NCBI GenBank assembly: GCA_012295275.1
Contig: CM022670.1
Span: 31,831,938 to 31,891,937 of the forward strand
Length of the DNA: 60,000 nt
Reading direction: 5' to 3'
DNA from: Chrysomallon squamiferum
Taxonomy: Eukaryota > Mollusca > Gastropoda > Neomphalida > Peltospiridae
The notes under the pieces are model-generated. The model was not told the origin of the DNA. It saw only the letters and a list, made by a program, of their open reading frames with translations, and ran no database searches. The position numbers were made by a program, and so were the translations under genes. This document shows, in pieces, positions 1 to 47,861 of this stretch (its first letter is position 1; each line of letters starts with the position of its first letter).

Positions 1-1454
1 TGACTAAAACAAAAAAGTCTAACAACAAATGGAATAAAAACTGGCAACAATTCAACTATTCTTGTCAACTACATTTCTTTTCTATTTTTTATTTCTTTCA
101 TTCAAAAAAATAAACATTATAAAATTAAAATCATTAAAACAGAAATTAGTTTGAATTTAAAACCAAACACTTTAAAAACTTTGATGAACTTTTATAATAA
201 TAAAAGAAGGTTTTAATTCTTTAAATAAAATCTTCATTTATAAAAACAGAATTTATCCTTTTGAAAAGTATTATGAAAATGATTAGTAAATCTAATCCTC
301 TTTCTTATACAAAGGTGAATCAGAGAGTTCCTTAAATTTATCTTATCAGTATATTTCTGATAGAAATTTCAAAATAATATTATCCTAGAGTTACACATAC
401 AAGTTATTACTTGATTTATAAATAAAGGTAATCCAGTAAGAAATTTTAAACACATGGAAATGTTTTCAGTAACAATGCTTGCCAACTGCTAGTATCAGAC
501 TGGTGACCAATCAAATAAAAGTTGCAAAAGTAAAACTGTTAAATGTTAAATGAAGGCAGTCACACTTGAGTGTCATGAACACACAAACTGTGGCAACAGT
601 TTGAATATTGGTATAAATACTCTCAGTAATGAACTAAAATGACAGCAGTAATAATAATATTTTAAAAACACTCTGGATTCTGTTTTTAAATGTTCACAGA
701 TATTATGATATTGGAAAAGGGAAAAAGCTAGTACTAGTTTTGTAACATGTTTTGACATTTATCATTTCAGATTAATATCATTTACAGAGTATGTTTCTGG
801 CTCAAATCAGTCATAGTTCTTATTCCATTTATTTCAATATCAAATATCTGAACTGACAGAATTTGATAAATCTCTCTCTTAATAAACAAACTGGATAAAA
901 CAATTGTACATTTTATCAATAATATGGTGGTTCATTTTGTACTGGTTTTGGAATTACACTTATCATAGAACCTTCTGATTCACCCTTATAACTTGTTAAT
1001 GCTAATTAGAATATCAGAATTTTTCTTTTTAAATTTACCAAAGGAAATTCATTTATTTCTATTCTGTTACAAATAATTAAGCTACTGCTTAATTCAAGTC
1101 AGTAATTATATATTTATTTTCAAATTTCTGTTTTGTTCAAGGAAATAAATGTTTAAAACACAGAAAAAAATCTTGAGTTAATTAAATAATCAAATATTTT
1201 AAAAATAAATAAAAAGAAAAGAATATGTAAATGGCAACAAAGAACCTAAAAACTTTCCAGTACTATATTTTTTTTCTGCTGCCAGAGTTAATTTTCTTCA
1301 GTAAGTCAAATGGAAATTTTAGTTTAATGAAAAGTGCACATGATTAACATCAGTGTCATACTAGAAAATTCTATATAATTTCAATTTATCAATCATTACA
1401 AAATATTCTAATACTGTGATGTCAAATCACTGATATTACTAAGGAATTCTGTAT

Positions 1455-1485
<31 letters not shown>

Positions 1486-3121
1486 TAAATAATTTGTAGT
1501 GAAATTATCTCTACAGTGAGATGCCATATGTATATTATTGAACAACAATTGCTACAATAAAAACAATTCTTTTTTCTGATTTTTTAAAATCAAATTATGA
1601 ATGAATATATATATATATATATATATATAAACTTCTGTATGTGTATAATTTTGAGTATTATACATAAACAATTGGCAATATTGTCTTGTTTGTACCATAC
1701 TTAAATATTTTGCTAGTTAAATATCTACTTGGTAGACAACAAAACAGAATGTGGCTGCCATTAGTGGTTTATCCCAATAATAAAGTAAAAAGCCAACACT
1801 AACAGTATCCTTTCAAAACTGTAAAACCCTGAATATTAATTTAACAAATACTTTACATAATGGAAAACATGATTTTGGAAAGGGAGAAAAAAGTATACAT
1901 CCTTTTAAAACATTTGAATTTGTTGTAAAAATTTCACTATAAAAACAAAATGTCAATATTGAAAAGCCAACAGTAAATAAATAAATAAATAAAAATAAAT
2001 ATTTAAAAAAAAGTTATTTTAAAACATTCTGAATTCTGTTTTTCACTGTAAAATTAAACCTTTGATATTGAGATGCTAGAATGGGGAAAACAATACTGAT
2101 TTCCTAACATACATGTGGCAACTCTGTGCAGTAACTAATGTGAAATAACAGATAACAGGACAACAGCAGGAAGAAATGACTCAGTATATCACAGCTTGTC
2201 AATGAGAAGAAACAAAAAAAAAACGTTGATAAGATGGTCATAATAAAACTATTTATACTATGTACAGTGAATAACAGTGAACGTAAATGCAGTATTGGTC
2301 AGTAATAAATTGTAATTTTTTTTTTTTTTAAAACCCAACTGATTGGTGTTCAATATAAATAACAATGTTTTCTTACCAGAAGAAAACATGAAAAAATAAT
2401 AAAACAACATGCAGTATTAATATTACAATAAAATTCAAAAAATCCATTTCACATTTAATAAGCAAACCAGACAATGATAATTTGAAAGAACAGAAAAACA
2501 AAATAGACAACAACTAAAAAATCACAGAATAGTATGAATAAAAACAACAACATTAGGAAATTATCTTTTTTAGCATGTGTAAACAGACTTATTATTCTTA
2601 CAAATGCATGTAGTGTTGGAATGCTTTGTTGTTGTTGTTTTCTCTCAGTTGCCATCACTTTTTTCATTTACACAGGCAAAACAGCTTATATCAAAGAACA
2701 GATAAACTCAAAAGATGATAGCTTCTGAAATATATCACCAGTTTATCCCCTTGAGAACACTCCATAGCCACGAACAATCACTGAATATGCACAAATTCTG
2801 ACCAGTTCAGTTTTAGCTTTAATTTAACTTTCAGTAATATCTTTTTGCAAGTCCAAATCACATATGACTGACATCTGGAACACATTATGACCATAATATA
2901 TGCAGTACCCTGTCAATACAGTAATTATATAGATGCTTTATATATATAAAAAAAAGCCCTAATCTTTCAAAATAGGAGAAGAAAAAGAAAAATGCAAATA
3001 ATAATTTCTTTTTCAAATTCTCAATGAAAAAAACATCTGAGCATCTGATTTGTATATCACAGATGTGAAGACACTAGATCACAAACATGGCTTGCTCTGA
3101 GCAAACTTCTATATTCTGTTA
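1..3121. other. Downstream flank, no gene seen
   Basis: This is AT-rich sequence with no credible open frame on either strand. It holds (AAAT)n near 1457-1490, (TA)n at 1603-1629, (AAAT)n near 1977-1995 and short A or T runs. It may be flank or a longer 3' UTR. Confidence 0.6.
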
Positions 3122-3127
3122 TTTATT
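3122..3127 (-). terminator. Candidate polyadenylation signal AATAAA
   Basis: This is the nearest AATAAA hexamer on the minus strand after the TGA stop. AATAAA is common by chance in DNA this AT-rich, so only its position supports it. Confidence 0.3.
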
Positions 3128-3535
3128 TATCAGGTTCACCCAATTCACAGACTCTGTGTTTTATATTATTAATTTCAGTGAAGAATGTAAGACAGAGAAA
3201 TGTTACTGGTTTTGAAAACAAAAAGTTGTGTTATGAAAACATAAGACTAAAAAACCCTGTGTATTCTTATCCTCATTGGAAAATGATCAAAACAGATACG
3301 AGTGTTTTGTGAATATTTCTTTTCAAATGTAGAGGGTAATGGTAAGTGACTATATTAGAAAATAAGTATTTTAATTTAAAAACAAAAAAATCAAACAAAA
3401 ACAAACATGTTATCTTGAAAAGGATGTCTTTTGTAAGTATTCAGATGCTGATACTATAAATATGGAGGGCAGATTCAATATCTCAGTTGTATGCTATATT
3501 AATGGAGGTCAAATTCAAGAGTTGAAGATGGCTCA

Positions 3536-3690
3536 TCTGGGGCCTGGAAAGTGGGTCATGTTATTGGGATTGGAAGTTGCATTGTGTTAGTGGGACTTGA
3601 AAGCAAATACACTCCTGTTGTTATGGGTAGTAGATGAAAAGTAGACAATATCTTGTTGTAGTAGATGGAAAGTGGATAATGTTGTGTTCA
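3536..3690. repeat. Degenerate ~30-base minisatellite
   Basis: About five imperfect copies of a 27-34-base unit follow one another. Each copy begins near 'tggg' or 'tag' and contains forms of 'ttggaaagtgg' and 'atgttgtgtt'. Copies start near 3536, 3564, 3590, 3624 and 3658. It lies in the probable 3' UTR. Confidence 0.5.
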
Positions 3691-3852
3691 TACAAGTAAC
3701 CAATGATATTTTCATCTTCAATAGTAGACAGATGTAAGGTACAGAGAACACTATGAAGAAAGTTTTGTAGTGAGCGATTCCTGTGACTGCCAGGACAGAC
3801 AGAGACAGAAAGAGTTGGGTGAATATGAGTGTTTACTAGAGAAAGGCTGTGA

Positions 3853-37788
<33,936 letters not shown>

Positions 37789-38454
37789 CTGAAACAGAAA
37801 AATTGATATACATGAATAATTCAGAAGAACAAACAATGAACAAAAAGACATTTATGGTGATTAAAATCAAAATACATAGACACAATTACATGCATCAAAA
37901 GTTGTGCTATTATAAGCAGAATTTTCATAATATGTTTGTCAGCTGCCTTGGAGAAAAAAAAAAAAAAAAATGATAAATTAAGACAATTAAAGAACAGCAA
38001 ATGAAAGAATGAATTATTTGTTGTAACAGTCCAGTGTATTTGAATATTAAGAGCTATCTAGTATTAAACACACAGATTTCACATACCAGGGATAAAAGTT
38101 CAAAGGCAACTTAACAACTATTATTCTATGGATTAGAAACAAAGGTTTCTTTTTATATGCATCTTCTCACAGAAAGGAAAACAAACAACCAAAGTATCTG
38201 TCATGGTGGTCATTTGGAATAGCAAATGATACAAAAAAAGCGTACTTTGGGGATAGATCCTGTGTCCTTCAATACCTCAGATACTATTGAATTTTGGTTA
38301 TTCTTTTAATGTAATAGATTTATTTTTTTCATTATCAAACTGAATTTTTATTATTCATTTGCCGAATATCAGTTTCTTTTTATTATTCAATATATTTAGA
38401 AAAATTAAGCCAATTGAAATCCTACCCCAACCCTACATTTTTTAACTAGTCATC

Positions 38455-38735
38455 AACACTGACAGAAGCAACCTAAGGAAGTGGAAATACACTGCCATAA
38501 GCCAGCTGTCACAGACTTCCATTTAAGCCTTAATTCTTTTCAAACACAGAGGTATCCAATTGTCATTTTCCCACTTGGCTGGGTCTGTTGAACAGGATGA
38601 ATATTTGTTTGTGGATTTTGAGATGACAAGGGGTCAGTTTTGGTCACACATTCAATCAGACATTGGTGTAACTTCATACAGACTGAGATGAGAAGCATGA
38701 GCAATGAACCACAACACCACCCCTATTACAATGTT
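38455..38735 (-). mobile_element. Candidate tRNA-derived SINE
   Basis: Read on the minus strand, the element begins near 38730 with 'ggtggtgttgtggttca', which resembles a tRNA A box and D arm. 'gctcatgcttctcatctcag' follows, then a possible weak B box, and then about 200 bases of complex sequence. It is unlike the surrounding A/T-rich intron. The family is not known to me, and a chance resemblance is possible. Confidence 0.3.
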
Positions 38736-41700
38736 TCTCTTTTCACTCATACATGTCCCAGGGTCCTTAGCATTAACACACACCTCTCAGAATGACTTAT
38801 CTGATGATCCTTGTTGCAATAAGATACAGATGAATGGCAAATAACTATTCACTTTGGTACAGTCCTATAACTTAACACACTATGGATCTAAGGTCTGTGT
38901 GTACCAGGTTCATAATCTTCCTATATCCCAAATGTCAGTGGTGACCAGGTACCAAAACACTAATGTATTCATTTTGACTATTAATTTAAAGTATATCAAG
39001 TCAGAAACTGAATCCTGTTCTAGTAATACTATTGGGTTGTATTAATGGTTACTTACTAGAAAGTATTTTGAAAACTAAAATTAAAAATATATTAATATAT
39101 CAAAATGAAACTATTCATAAATGAACCAACTATCCATTGAATTAGCAACAAAATAACTTGGTTGTTTTTTTGTCACATATATTATTAGTTCTAACCAATA
39201 TCAAATTTTAAGCATGATTGACTGGTGTAATAATCAGCTTGACTTTCACTAACATTTTTGCTAGAAGGGTTGTAAAAAGAATAAATCTCATTACCCTGGC
39301 CTCACAGCTATTTAGCAGTGAATAATTTATAAAAAAAAAATTAATCTTAGACTTAGTATTACAACAGAAGCAAGAATCAGCAGTATATAATATATCATAT
39401 GAAATGTGTTATTTGAGAAGCAGCTGAGTATCTGGAGATTTGTTCTGTTTTTTATAAATAAACTAATAGAAAAATATTCTTACTGTTAACTGCAGTTAAT
39501 TTGTTTCAGCAATATATGAGCTAACAGAGTTTATATTTCAAAACTTTGACTATAATGGACAAATACATGACAATAGGGTAAAAACAAAAGATCTACAAGT
39601 GAGAAATTCTGGCTATATTTTCTCACTACCATGTGGTTCATATTTGTAATTGTACATTACAAGACTGCACTCATTTACTCCAGTTATCAGCTGGCAAATT
39701 TGACAAATTTCACTTTTTCAACTTTGTATACAAACAATATGTTGGTCACACAGGATTAATTTCTCTTTTCAGACAACATGGTGTCCAGTAACATGATTTA
39801 TGTCACTGAGGCAATAATTAACACTAAGTACTGAAGTATTTGAAAACCCTGTAGATTTGTACCCTACTGCCCAAACCAAGAAATGAAATGTAAACCACAA
39901 AACAGAGAAAGAAGAACAAGGTAGAAAATAAAGAAATGATAGCTAGAAAGACTAAGAAAGATTTTACAGAAAAACAAAACAAAACAAAACTTTAAAAAAA
40001 GTAATTTTACTTTGTTCTGTTAACTTTCCTTCTAATTACATGATTGTTAAAATTAATGAAGACATGATTTCCATTTATTGGCTTAGAGCTTATCATAAAA
40101 CCTCACACAAAGATTATGTTTCATTCCAGACAACTCTCAAATACCATGGTATGTACTATCCAAGCCAAGAAATCTAGTAACAAAAAGGGACCTTGTAATT
40201 TACCAGACATTTATAAACATCCACTATCAAATCTGCTGGTAACAAAACAATGATACAAAGAAACAGATTTTATATTAAAAAACACAAAAAATCCCCTGTA
40301 CATTATTATATCACTGTTATCATTTCCATAATTATCCATAACATCCACCTCTGTAAGCTTGTGTTTATCAGTGGTGTTTTTTCTAACAGACATATTTTTA
40401 TAGACATATATTTATAGACATCTATATCAGTGAGTCATTACATCAAACCCTACATCTAAGAAATATGTTGACAAGTGTGCAGTACATCTTTCAACACTGT
40501 GACATTAATATGAAAATAAAAGAACTGCAGGGATATTGTATCTGCTCTACTAAAGTTGAAAAAATAGTGAAAACAATCTCAGACAATACTGATATTTACA
40601 AGATATTTTATCTACAATCTAAACGACTCAACACAGATGTGATCTTTACACTGAAATTCCACGTTGCCATAAAAGAGGTCGGATTTCTTCAACAGTTTAA
40701 CAAAATGCTTCTTTCTGTGAGCAGTAATGTAAAGTGAATTTTTAAAATACAAATCACATTAGGTTATAAAATTAATTTACAGAGTTATCTCATTTGTGTT
40801 CTTATCACTTAATTAACCTTCTCATCCAACCTCTTAATTAACATAATGTTCCAGATTCTCTATTTTTAATTAACTTAATGTCATGTTATTAAAAGATACT
40901 GAATTTATTTGTACAATATATTAAAAATATTAATTTAAATAATTAGACATATAAAAGAAACAAAGTTGTCTTAAAAGAAGACCCAGCTAAAACATAATTT
41001 CTCATATATATTTTTTTAATGTCCCTTCCTATGCATCTTTTAAAATTTTATTTTATCATTTTATACAAATTATGTAACTTCTAAGCAGTTATTTGTTTTG
41101 GTTGCTGATCATCACATGAAAAGTGTAACCATCTAATGAAAACATCCTGTATTATTAAATCTTTGATCAAGGTGAACAATCAGACCAGCAATTCTCAGTA
41201 TAAACATTTAGAGACCTACATAAGCACACAAAAGCAACACTGATGATATAAGCTCTAAACATAGACTAGATACTGACACAAATACCAGACTACAGTCTCG
41301 ACAGGCAACATGAAAGAAATACCAGGGTAGGGGCAGAAGGGGAGAACTAAAAAGAGGGTGGGCCTTTTCAAAATTCAGTAATATGAGAATATTCACAAGA
41401 GAAGAATCTGTCAAGCAGTGTGATTAAAGAGTTGGATGATTTCTTCAGACAGAGGGCTTCACTTTGGCGAATGAAGGGGTTAACTTTCAGACAATTACAC
41501 CAGTACTTTTTCATCTGCATCTAATAACACCAACTAGGAGGAGTTGAGGAGATTACATTATAAAAGAATATATTCTGTTCTTTACCTACATTGTTAGTTT
41601 TACCTATATTTGTGACTAAATAAACACAGAGATAAAAAAAATTCATCCACACCCAAACAACCTTGGAAAATATTATTCATGTTCACAGCAATAATATGTT

Positions 41701-42481
41701 TTTGTTATAAGTGTTCAGAATCAGGTATATTTATTTATTTATTAAAATCCAATTCATCAAAAAAGATCAAAATAAGATAAATTGAATTTCAAATATATAA
41801 TCTTGGGTGTGTAATAGTTTTATCTTTCATGTCCATTCAGGACTTTTTCAAAAAAAATAAATCAAGAAATAAAAGAATAAATGAGAATCAAACCACAAGA
41901 AGACTTGAAAACATATTATCCTATATAGTTATCAATACAAAATGTACTGTGTTATTCAAAATGAAAAATGAAAAATACAAATGAAGAATATTCATGTCAT
42001 AATTTATTTTCAGCAATAAAAAATTTTACTAAATGCAGATATAAAATAAATTTTAATGCATCTCCATATCTTTTCAAAAGCATTATTTTAAAGATATTGA
42101 TGAAAAAACAAATAAAATGTAGCTGAAAAAACTGTTTAGATTTGATATAGGTGAAAAAAAACATGTAAATAAGTAAAGTTTATATCAAGTTGGTGTATGA
42201 TTATTTTTTGTGCAGTCATAAAAATCATAAAATGCAAAGCTGTGATGTTTGTGACATATTATTATCTAGAAAAATAAACAGCTGCCACTAACTGTCATTA
42301 ATCATTTAATGTCTATGGACTTGAAATGCAGCACTTTGTAAAAGCTGAAATTATAGCAAGTTAAAAAAACAATTATAACAAATAACTAAAAAAACATTAT
42401 TAACTTATATTAATACTTTGTTGAAGACAAGTTGTTGGTTCAGTAACCGAGTTAATAATCCTAATTTAAATATATATTGTG

Positions 42482-42700
<219 letters not shown>

Positions 42701-43599
42701 ATATGCTGCTTTGATTCTACAACTTTTATTAACTTTTCAGGTAACTAAAGCCAAATCTAAAATTGCAGCCACAACCATTTATGATGAATAGTTTGTATAT
42801 AAATAGGTTTATACACTTTATTTTAAAATGAATCCAAGTTTTTTATTTATATTCAAATAAAAATGTTTTAATAAGAAACATTGATACCTTTAAGATATGT
42901 AATTTAAATGCAAAACAAATTAACTGATATTGAGACAGGCAAATTGTGACATGGATCAAATTACTTTATAAGACTGAGTTACTGGTAAAATTAACATCTA
43001 ATTTGTAATTATTTTTTTTTGTAATTATTAATTGTTTTTCTTAAATTACATCTACCAAGTACAATTTCCTAATAATAATAAAATCAATCTGATATGCTAT
43101 GTTGTTGCTGTTGTAATTATTTTAAAATCAGAATGAATTTGGTCTGAGCAGAAAATACTGAATTATTTATTCACAGAACAATATTATATTGTTAACCACT
43201 ACCAGTTATTGTGCAACTGTCTGACACAAATCAACTTCGCTGTTTTATGAAGGACTTGTAAATATTGAGACAGATTCCAGTTTATTTTTCAATCAGGTCA
43301 CTGAAGTCTTTAGTCATTCCTTCCATTCTTAAAAAAACGAAAAAAAAAAAAAGGAAGATAATTATTGTCATCAAATATTAATATTGGTCCCATTTGACTG
43401 CCATATTAAGTGTCTTTTCTTAAGGGCAAATTTTTTTATCAGTAAACACATATTCTTTTTTATTAGTTTTATGTTTATGAGAAGGTCTATATAAAATATT
43501 TATTGCTATTAATCAATATTAGAAGCTGAAAACTTCATGGAAACAGGTTTCTTCTTTCACTTCACTGCCATACAAAAGAAGCATATATATGTTGAGATG

Positions 43600-43648
43600 T
43601 GATTATATATATATATATATTCATTCATTCATTCATTCATTCATTCAT
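43600..43648. repeat. (TA)n followed by (ATTC)n
   Basis: A TA run to about 43620 is followed by seven ATTC units. Confidence 0.93.
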
Positions 43649-46600
43649 ATCCCATCAGCCTGACTAGGTCCAGTCCTTGGTCTTTATGTTTTGGCTTTAG
43701 GTCATTTGCAATACATAAGAATGGTCGCAGATTGAATGCTGAATAAATTTAATTTTGTAATAATTTACAGAATAGTTTAAATAAGTGGCTTTCAAATCTA
43801 TAATATATTTATTTAATATAATGCTTTAAAAATACAGATTTTTAAGTTCATGTCAATTTGAAATCTTTTATTTGTTTAACATATAGTTCAAAATGATGTA
43901 TTATGAGTAAATAAATTAATACTAACTTAGGTAATTAATGAAGATTTAACAATGAAGCAAGGACAATCTGTGTTCAATTTTTAATGTTTCCGTCAACTAC
44001 AAACCATTAATGTTGTATCTACTGGGAAAAGAAATGCTTGAACCTTACTTGATTACTTGGTACAAAAGTTGAAAAATGAAAACAAATCTCAATTAGGCTA
44101 CTAACACTGAAAGAGCGTGAATCAACATCTTATTCACTTTGTATAAAGTGCTTTCCTATTTGCTGTGTGTTTTTATTCAGTGTCACCTAGACTTTAAAAC
44201 AACATGCACTAAAAGCATCAGTAATAAATGGAAGTCGCAGACAAATTTATGGCTTTGTTATCCTAGAACTGGCAGTGCTGGCACACAGTGTGGACAAGAG
44301 AAATATTACCAAGTTGCATGGACAGGCCCACTATGTCTGTTGAGAAATCAATATCTTTTTACAGGGAAAACACCATTGAAAACTAGCTTGTCTTGATGCA
44401 CTGAAGATAATATCCCAAGCAACAATGCACACTGACTTTGAACATGAAGCCGATTCAAGAGATTCTCTTTCACTTGAGCAAATGTATCCTCACACTTCAT
44501 TAACTCTCCCTTTCTTTTTGGAACCAATACAAAGGACTTGTACCAATTACTTTAAGGTTGGCACTGGCATCAATATGCTCTTTATTCTCTAATCAGGGAG
44601 ATTTAGCACATATGGTAGAGAGTCTGTCTGGAGAGTGACAGGCTTCAAGATCAATACACTCAAGTAGGCTGCTCAGGCCAGAAAGCTGTGCCCAGGAGAG
44701 TTGTGCTTTAATCTCCATGGCACAGACATTAATTCATGGTTAAAATGTAGATTAGTCATTCTTTAAGGTTTTCCTCTAAACTTATGGATTTTTTTACTCT
44801 TTTTTTTAGCACAGAACTGTCATGTGATCACAGGGGTTTTTGATGCAAGTAACATATTTTAAATTACAAATAAAGTAATTATATATTTTATTTTCAGTTT
44901 CACTTTTTTTAATATTAAGTACAAGATGATTCAAATTCTATTTTTTGTTAAATATATTAATTCTGTTACTGAATTTATGTAAATACATTTCAAAGATCCA
45001 GCATATGACCATCATATAAATTGTTCATAGTATTATTCTGCTCATGAAACATGGAATGATTACATATGTGACTCAACATTAAAGACTTGAATACAATCTC
45101 TAAGATTATAATTATAAAAATATTTTTAAATTTTGAACATAACAAGGAAACATCTTCATTTCATTCACAGCCATTACCTTTTCATTCATATGTTTTCACT
45201 GTAAAGGAATTTTTTGAGCAAAATTAAATACTGGTTATAAAAACCTATAATTTGTTAAATATATTTTGATAATGATAAATATATTTACACAGTTAATACA
45301 CACTTGAATTAGCTATGTATTGAACTGGTTTAGAAAATCAGAAATTATTTCCTTCTGGCAAAAGGTTCTAAGTCATTTATGCTGATCTAATAGAGCTGGA
45401 TTCTTTAATATGACAGCAACTCATTGAGGATGATGTTTGCAATGTGTCACAGAGTGCACATGGTTGATAATGTGTGTCTTTCACAGTCTGATTTCCATAA
45501 AGAAATTTGTCTCTAGTTTCAACAGAAGGTTGATGTGTTGTGAAGTAGTACAATATATGGATGCAATACTGAATGGGATTGACAGGAAAAAAGTTCCATC
45601 AGAGGTTCATTAATGAAGTCTAGACATCAGTCTTGTGGAAAGCGAGTCTTTATACTTCATGAAGGATAATCCTGGGTGCTGTTTTTAGTCAAGACAGCTC
45701 TGTGATAGCGATATCACATAGAAAGTTACATCATAAACCAGCTCTATCTGTTAATTTCCTGTTCTAACCAGAACTAAAGCCATTCATGTTTCAAAGACTG
45801 TGGGGATACAATTTAAATGTTCATATTAAGTATTAATATTTGTATCCTAATATATAGCTTTAGTTTAATCTTAAAGTAAAATAATATGTTATACTAGTGG
45901 TATATGCTGTGTTTTCTTTATAACAAAAAATATATATTTAAAAATCATTCTCCAGTTATTATAAGGTTAATTATTATTAGGAGAATTTCCATTATCATCA
46001 CATCATCATCACTATCATTGTTAGTAGCAAAAAGCCTTCTTTCGTGGTATTTTACATATATTCAATACTGAAATGCAAATAAAATGACTTTTTTTAGGAA
46101 ATCTTTTTTTTAAATTATCTTCATAGTGTTTGTAGTTAAATGGTCCAAATGCAAACAAAATCACTATTAACATCTACACACAATTATCGCTTCACTTTGC
46201 ACTCAGCTGGTAAAATATTTTATTGTTTATTTTTTTAAATTGCTGCACACAGGCATCAGTGTAATTTATAAACTATCACAGTATATAAATATCAAAAAAG
46301 AAAAACTCAAAATGAATGAGTTTAAGATAAATAAAAAAAAAAAAAAAAAACACAAAAATAGACAAGGAAAAGAAATGAAAAATAATAAATGCACACTGAA
46401 TGATATTTTAATAATAATTTCTCAAATATTACACTGTACCACCTATGATGTGATACACAGTGCCTTTGACCGGCAGGTATTTAACAAACAAGTGGTTTTC
46501 CTGTCTGTCACTTAGTAATATACAACACCACACATCAAAGACACACCTTTGCTGTATTCTCTTATATCACCATGAACTGGGAGAGTTAAAAAATACCACA

Positions 46601-47817
46601 AAAAATGTACTTATATATATTAAAAAATCCTTTTGAAGTTGAAATATGTGGACCAAAGTGTGTATATGATGTTATAAGAATAGTGTCATTTCCTTTTTGT
46701 AGGATGAATTTTTCACATGATCATGTGTGACATTCTTTGATCTATCCCTGGCTTTAGTGTGATTTATCTACTTGGTAATGTCCCCTGTATCAGGAATTAC
46801 CAGTTTCCTATCATGTACAACCCTGGGCAATTAAATCATCAAATAAATAATCATAAGATAAATATGGAAAAGGGAAAACTTGCTCATTCTTTTCATTTTC
46901 TTATTAATTATATACTTACTACCGATATCCAAAAGAACAGAAGATCAACCATTGATACAGGTTATTTATAGATGTTTGATCATCTGATACAAAGTCATGG
47001 CTATTTTATCTAACTTCTAATACAGTATCACTGGCTACTTAAGATTCACTCTTCCAGAATAACATTTATAGCTAACTACTTTATAACCCAATACTATAAT
47101 TAAGGATCATTTTGGGGGCCATTTTATGAAGTGATCTTAAGAGCAAATCTATAAATTTCATGACACAGTATCATAACAAGATATTTAGGGTAATTTATGT
47201 GAAATATCAATATACAGGATATTTAAGTGATTTTATTTTCCACTACAAAAATAATGTGCTATTACATCACAGCAAAAAATTAGAATCTGTGGTAATAATC
47301 CTAATTTCAATTTGTGATACTAATCTAATAGTATATAATAGCCTTGACAGTCATGAAGGTTAATTTCTCTAACACTCCTATTTTATTTTTCCTTGTTGTT
47401 TTGTTTTGTGGTTTTTTTACTGATTGTATATTACATGTCCTATCTTCTTGTTTTTATTTTGTTTAATTTTTACATGTGTCACTGGGTGTAAGATCACTCC
47501 AGAACCCACAAGGAAACAATTAACAGCTTAAGGCTAGCAGACAACACTTTGATAGATTATTAAGATTTATGCTGTAAGTAATGATAACACCAAAGTTACA
47601 GCCTGCAGTGTTCAAAGACAATTTTAATTGAAAGCCAAGACACTATAGCACTGCCAGTCACAAATCTTCTTACCAGATGTAGTCTACTATTTTACTAGGC
47701 ATGTCTTTTCTAAATAAACAGGAAGCACATTATATTATCTTTTTTCCAGGGTAAAAAGATGGCTTGGTTTTAAAAAAAAGTGCTGACTCTACAGAAAAAT
47801 GTAATGTTGAAAAAAAC

Positions 47818-47818
47818 A

Positions 47819-47861
<43 letters not shown>
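47818..47861. repeat. (CA)n microsatellite
   Basis: About 20 CA units with one early interruption. Confidence 0.95.

Larger units (their letters stand above)
3122..3852 (-). other. Probable 3' UTR
   Basis: The first canonical AATAAA below the stop codon on the minus strand is at 3122-3127, and a TG-rich stretch follows it on that strand. A UTR of about 700 bases is therefore plausible. A non-canonical ATTAAA lies near 3372. The stretch contains the degenerate repeat at 3536-3690 and no open frame of interest. The true polyadenylation site cannot be fixed without transcripts. Confidence 0.4.

Noticed and set aside
46440-46515. Possible donor for the exon preceding HRD (sequence ending CAT-CAT-AG on the minus strand)
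   Set aside because: The upstream codons do not resemble the kinase segment before HRD, and the donor gtggta is poor.
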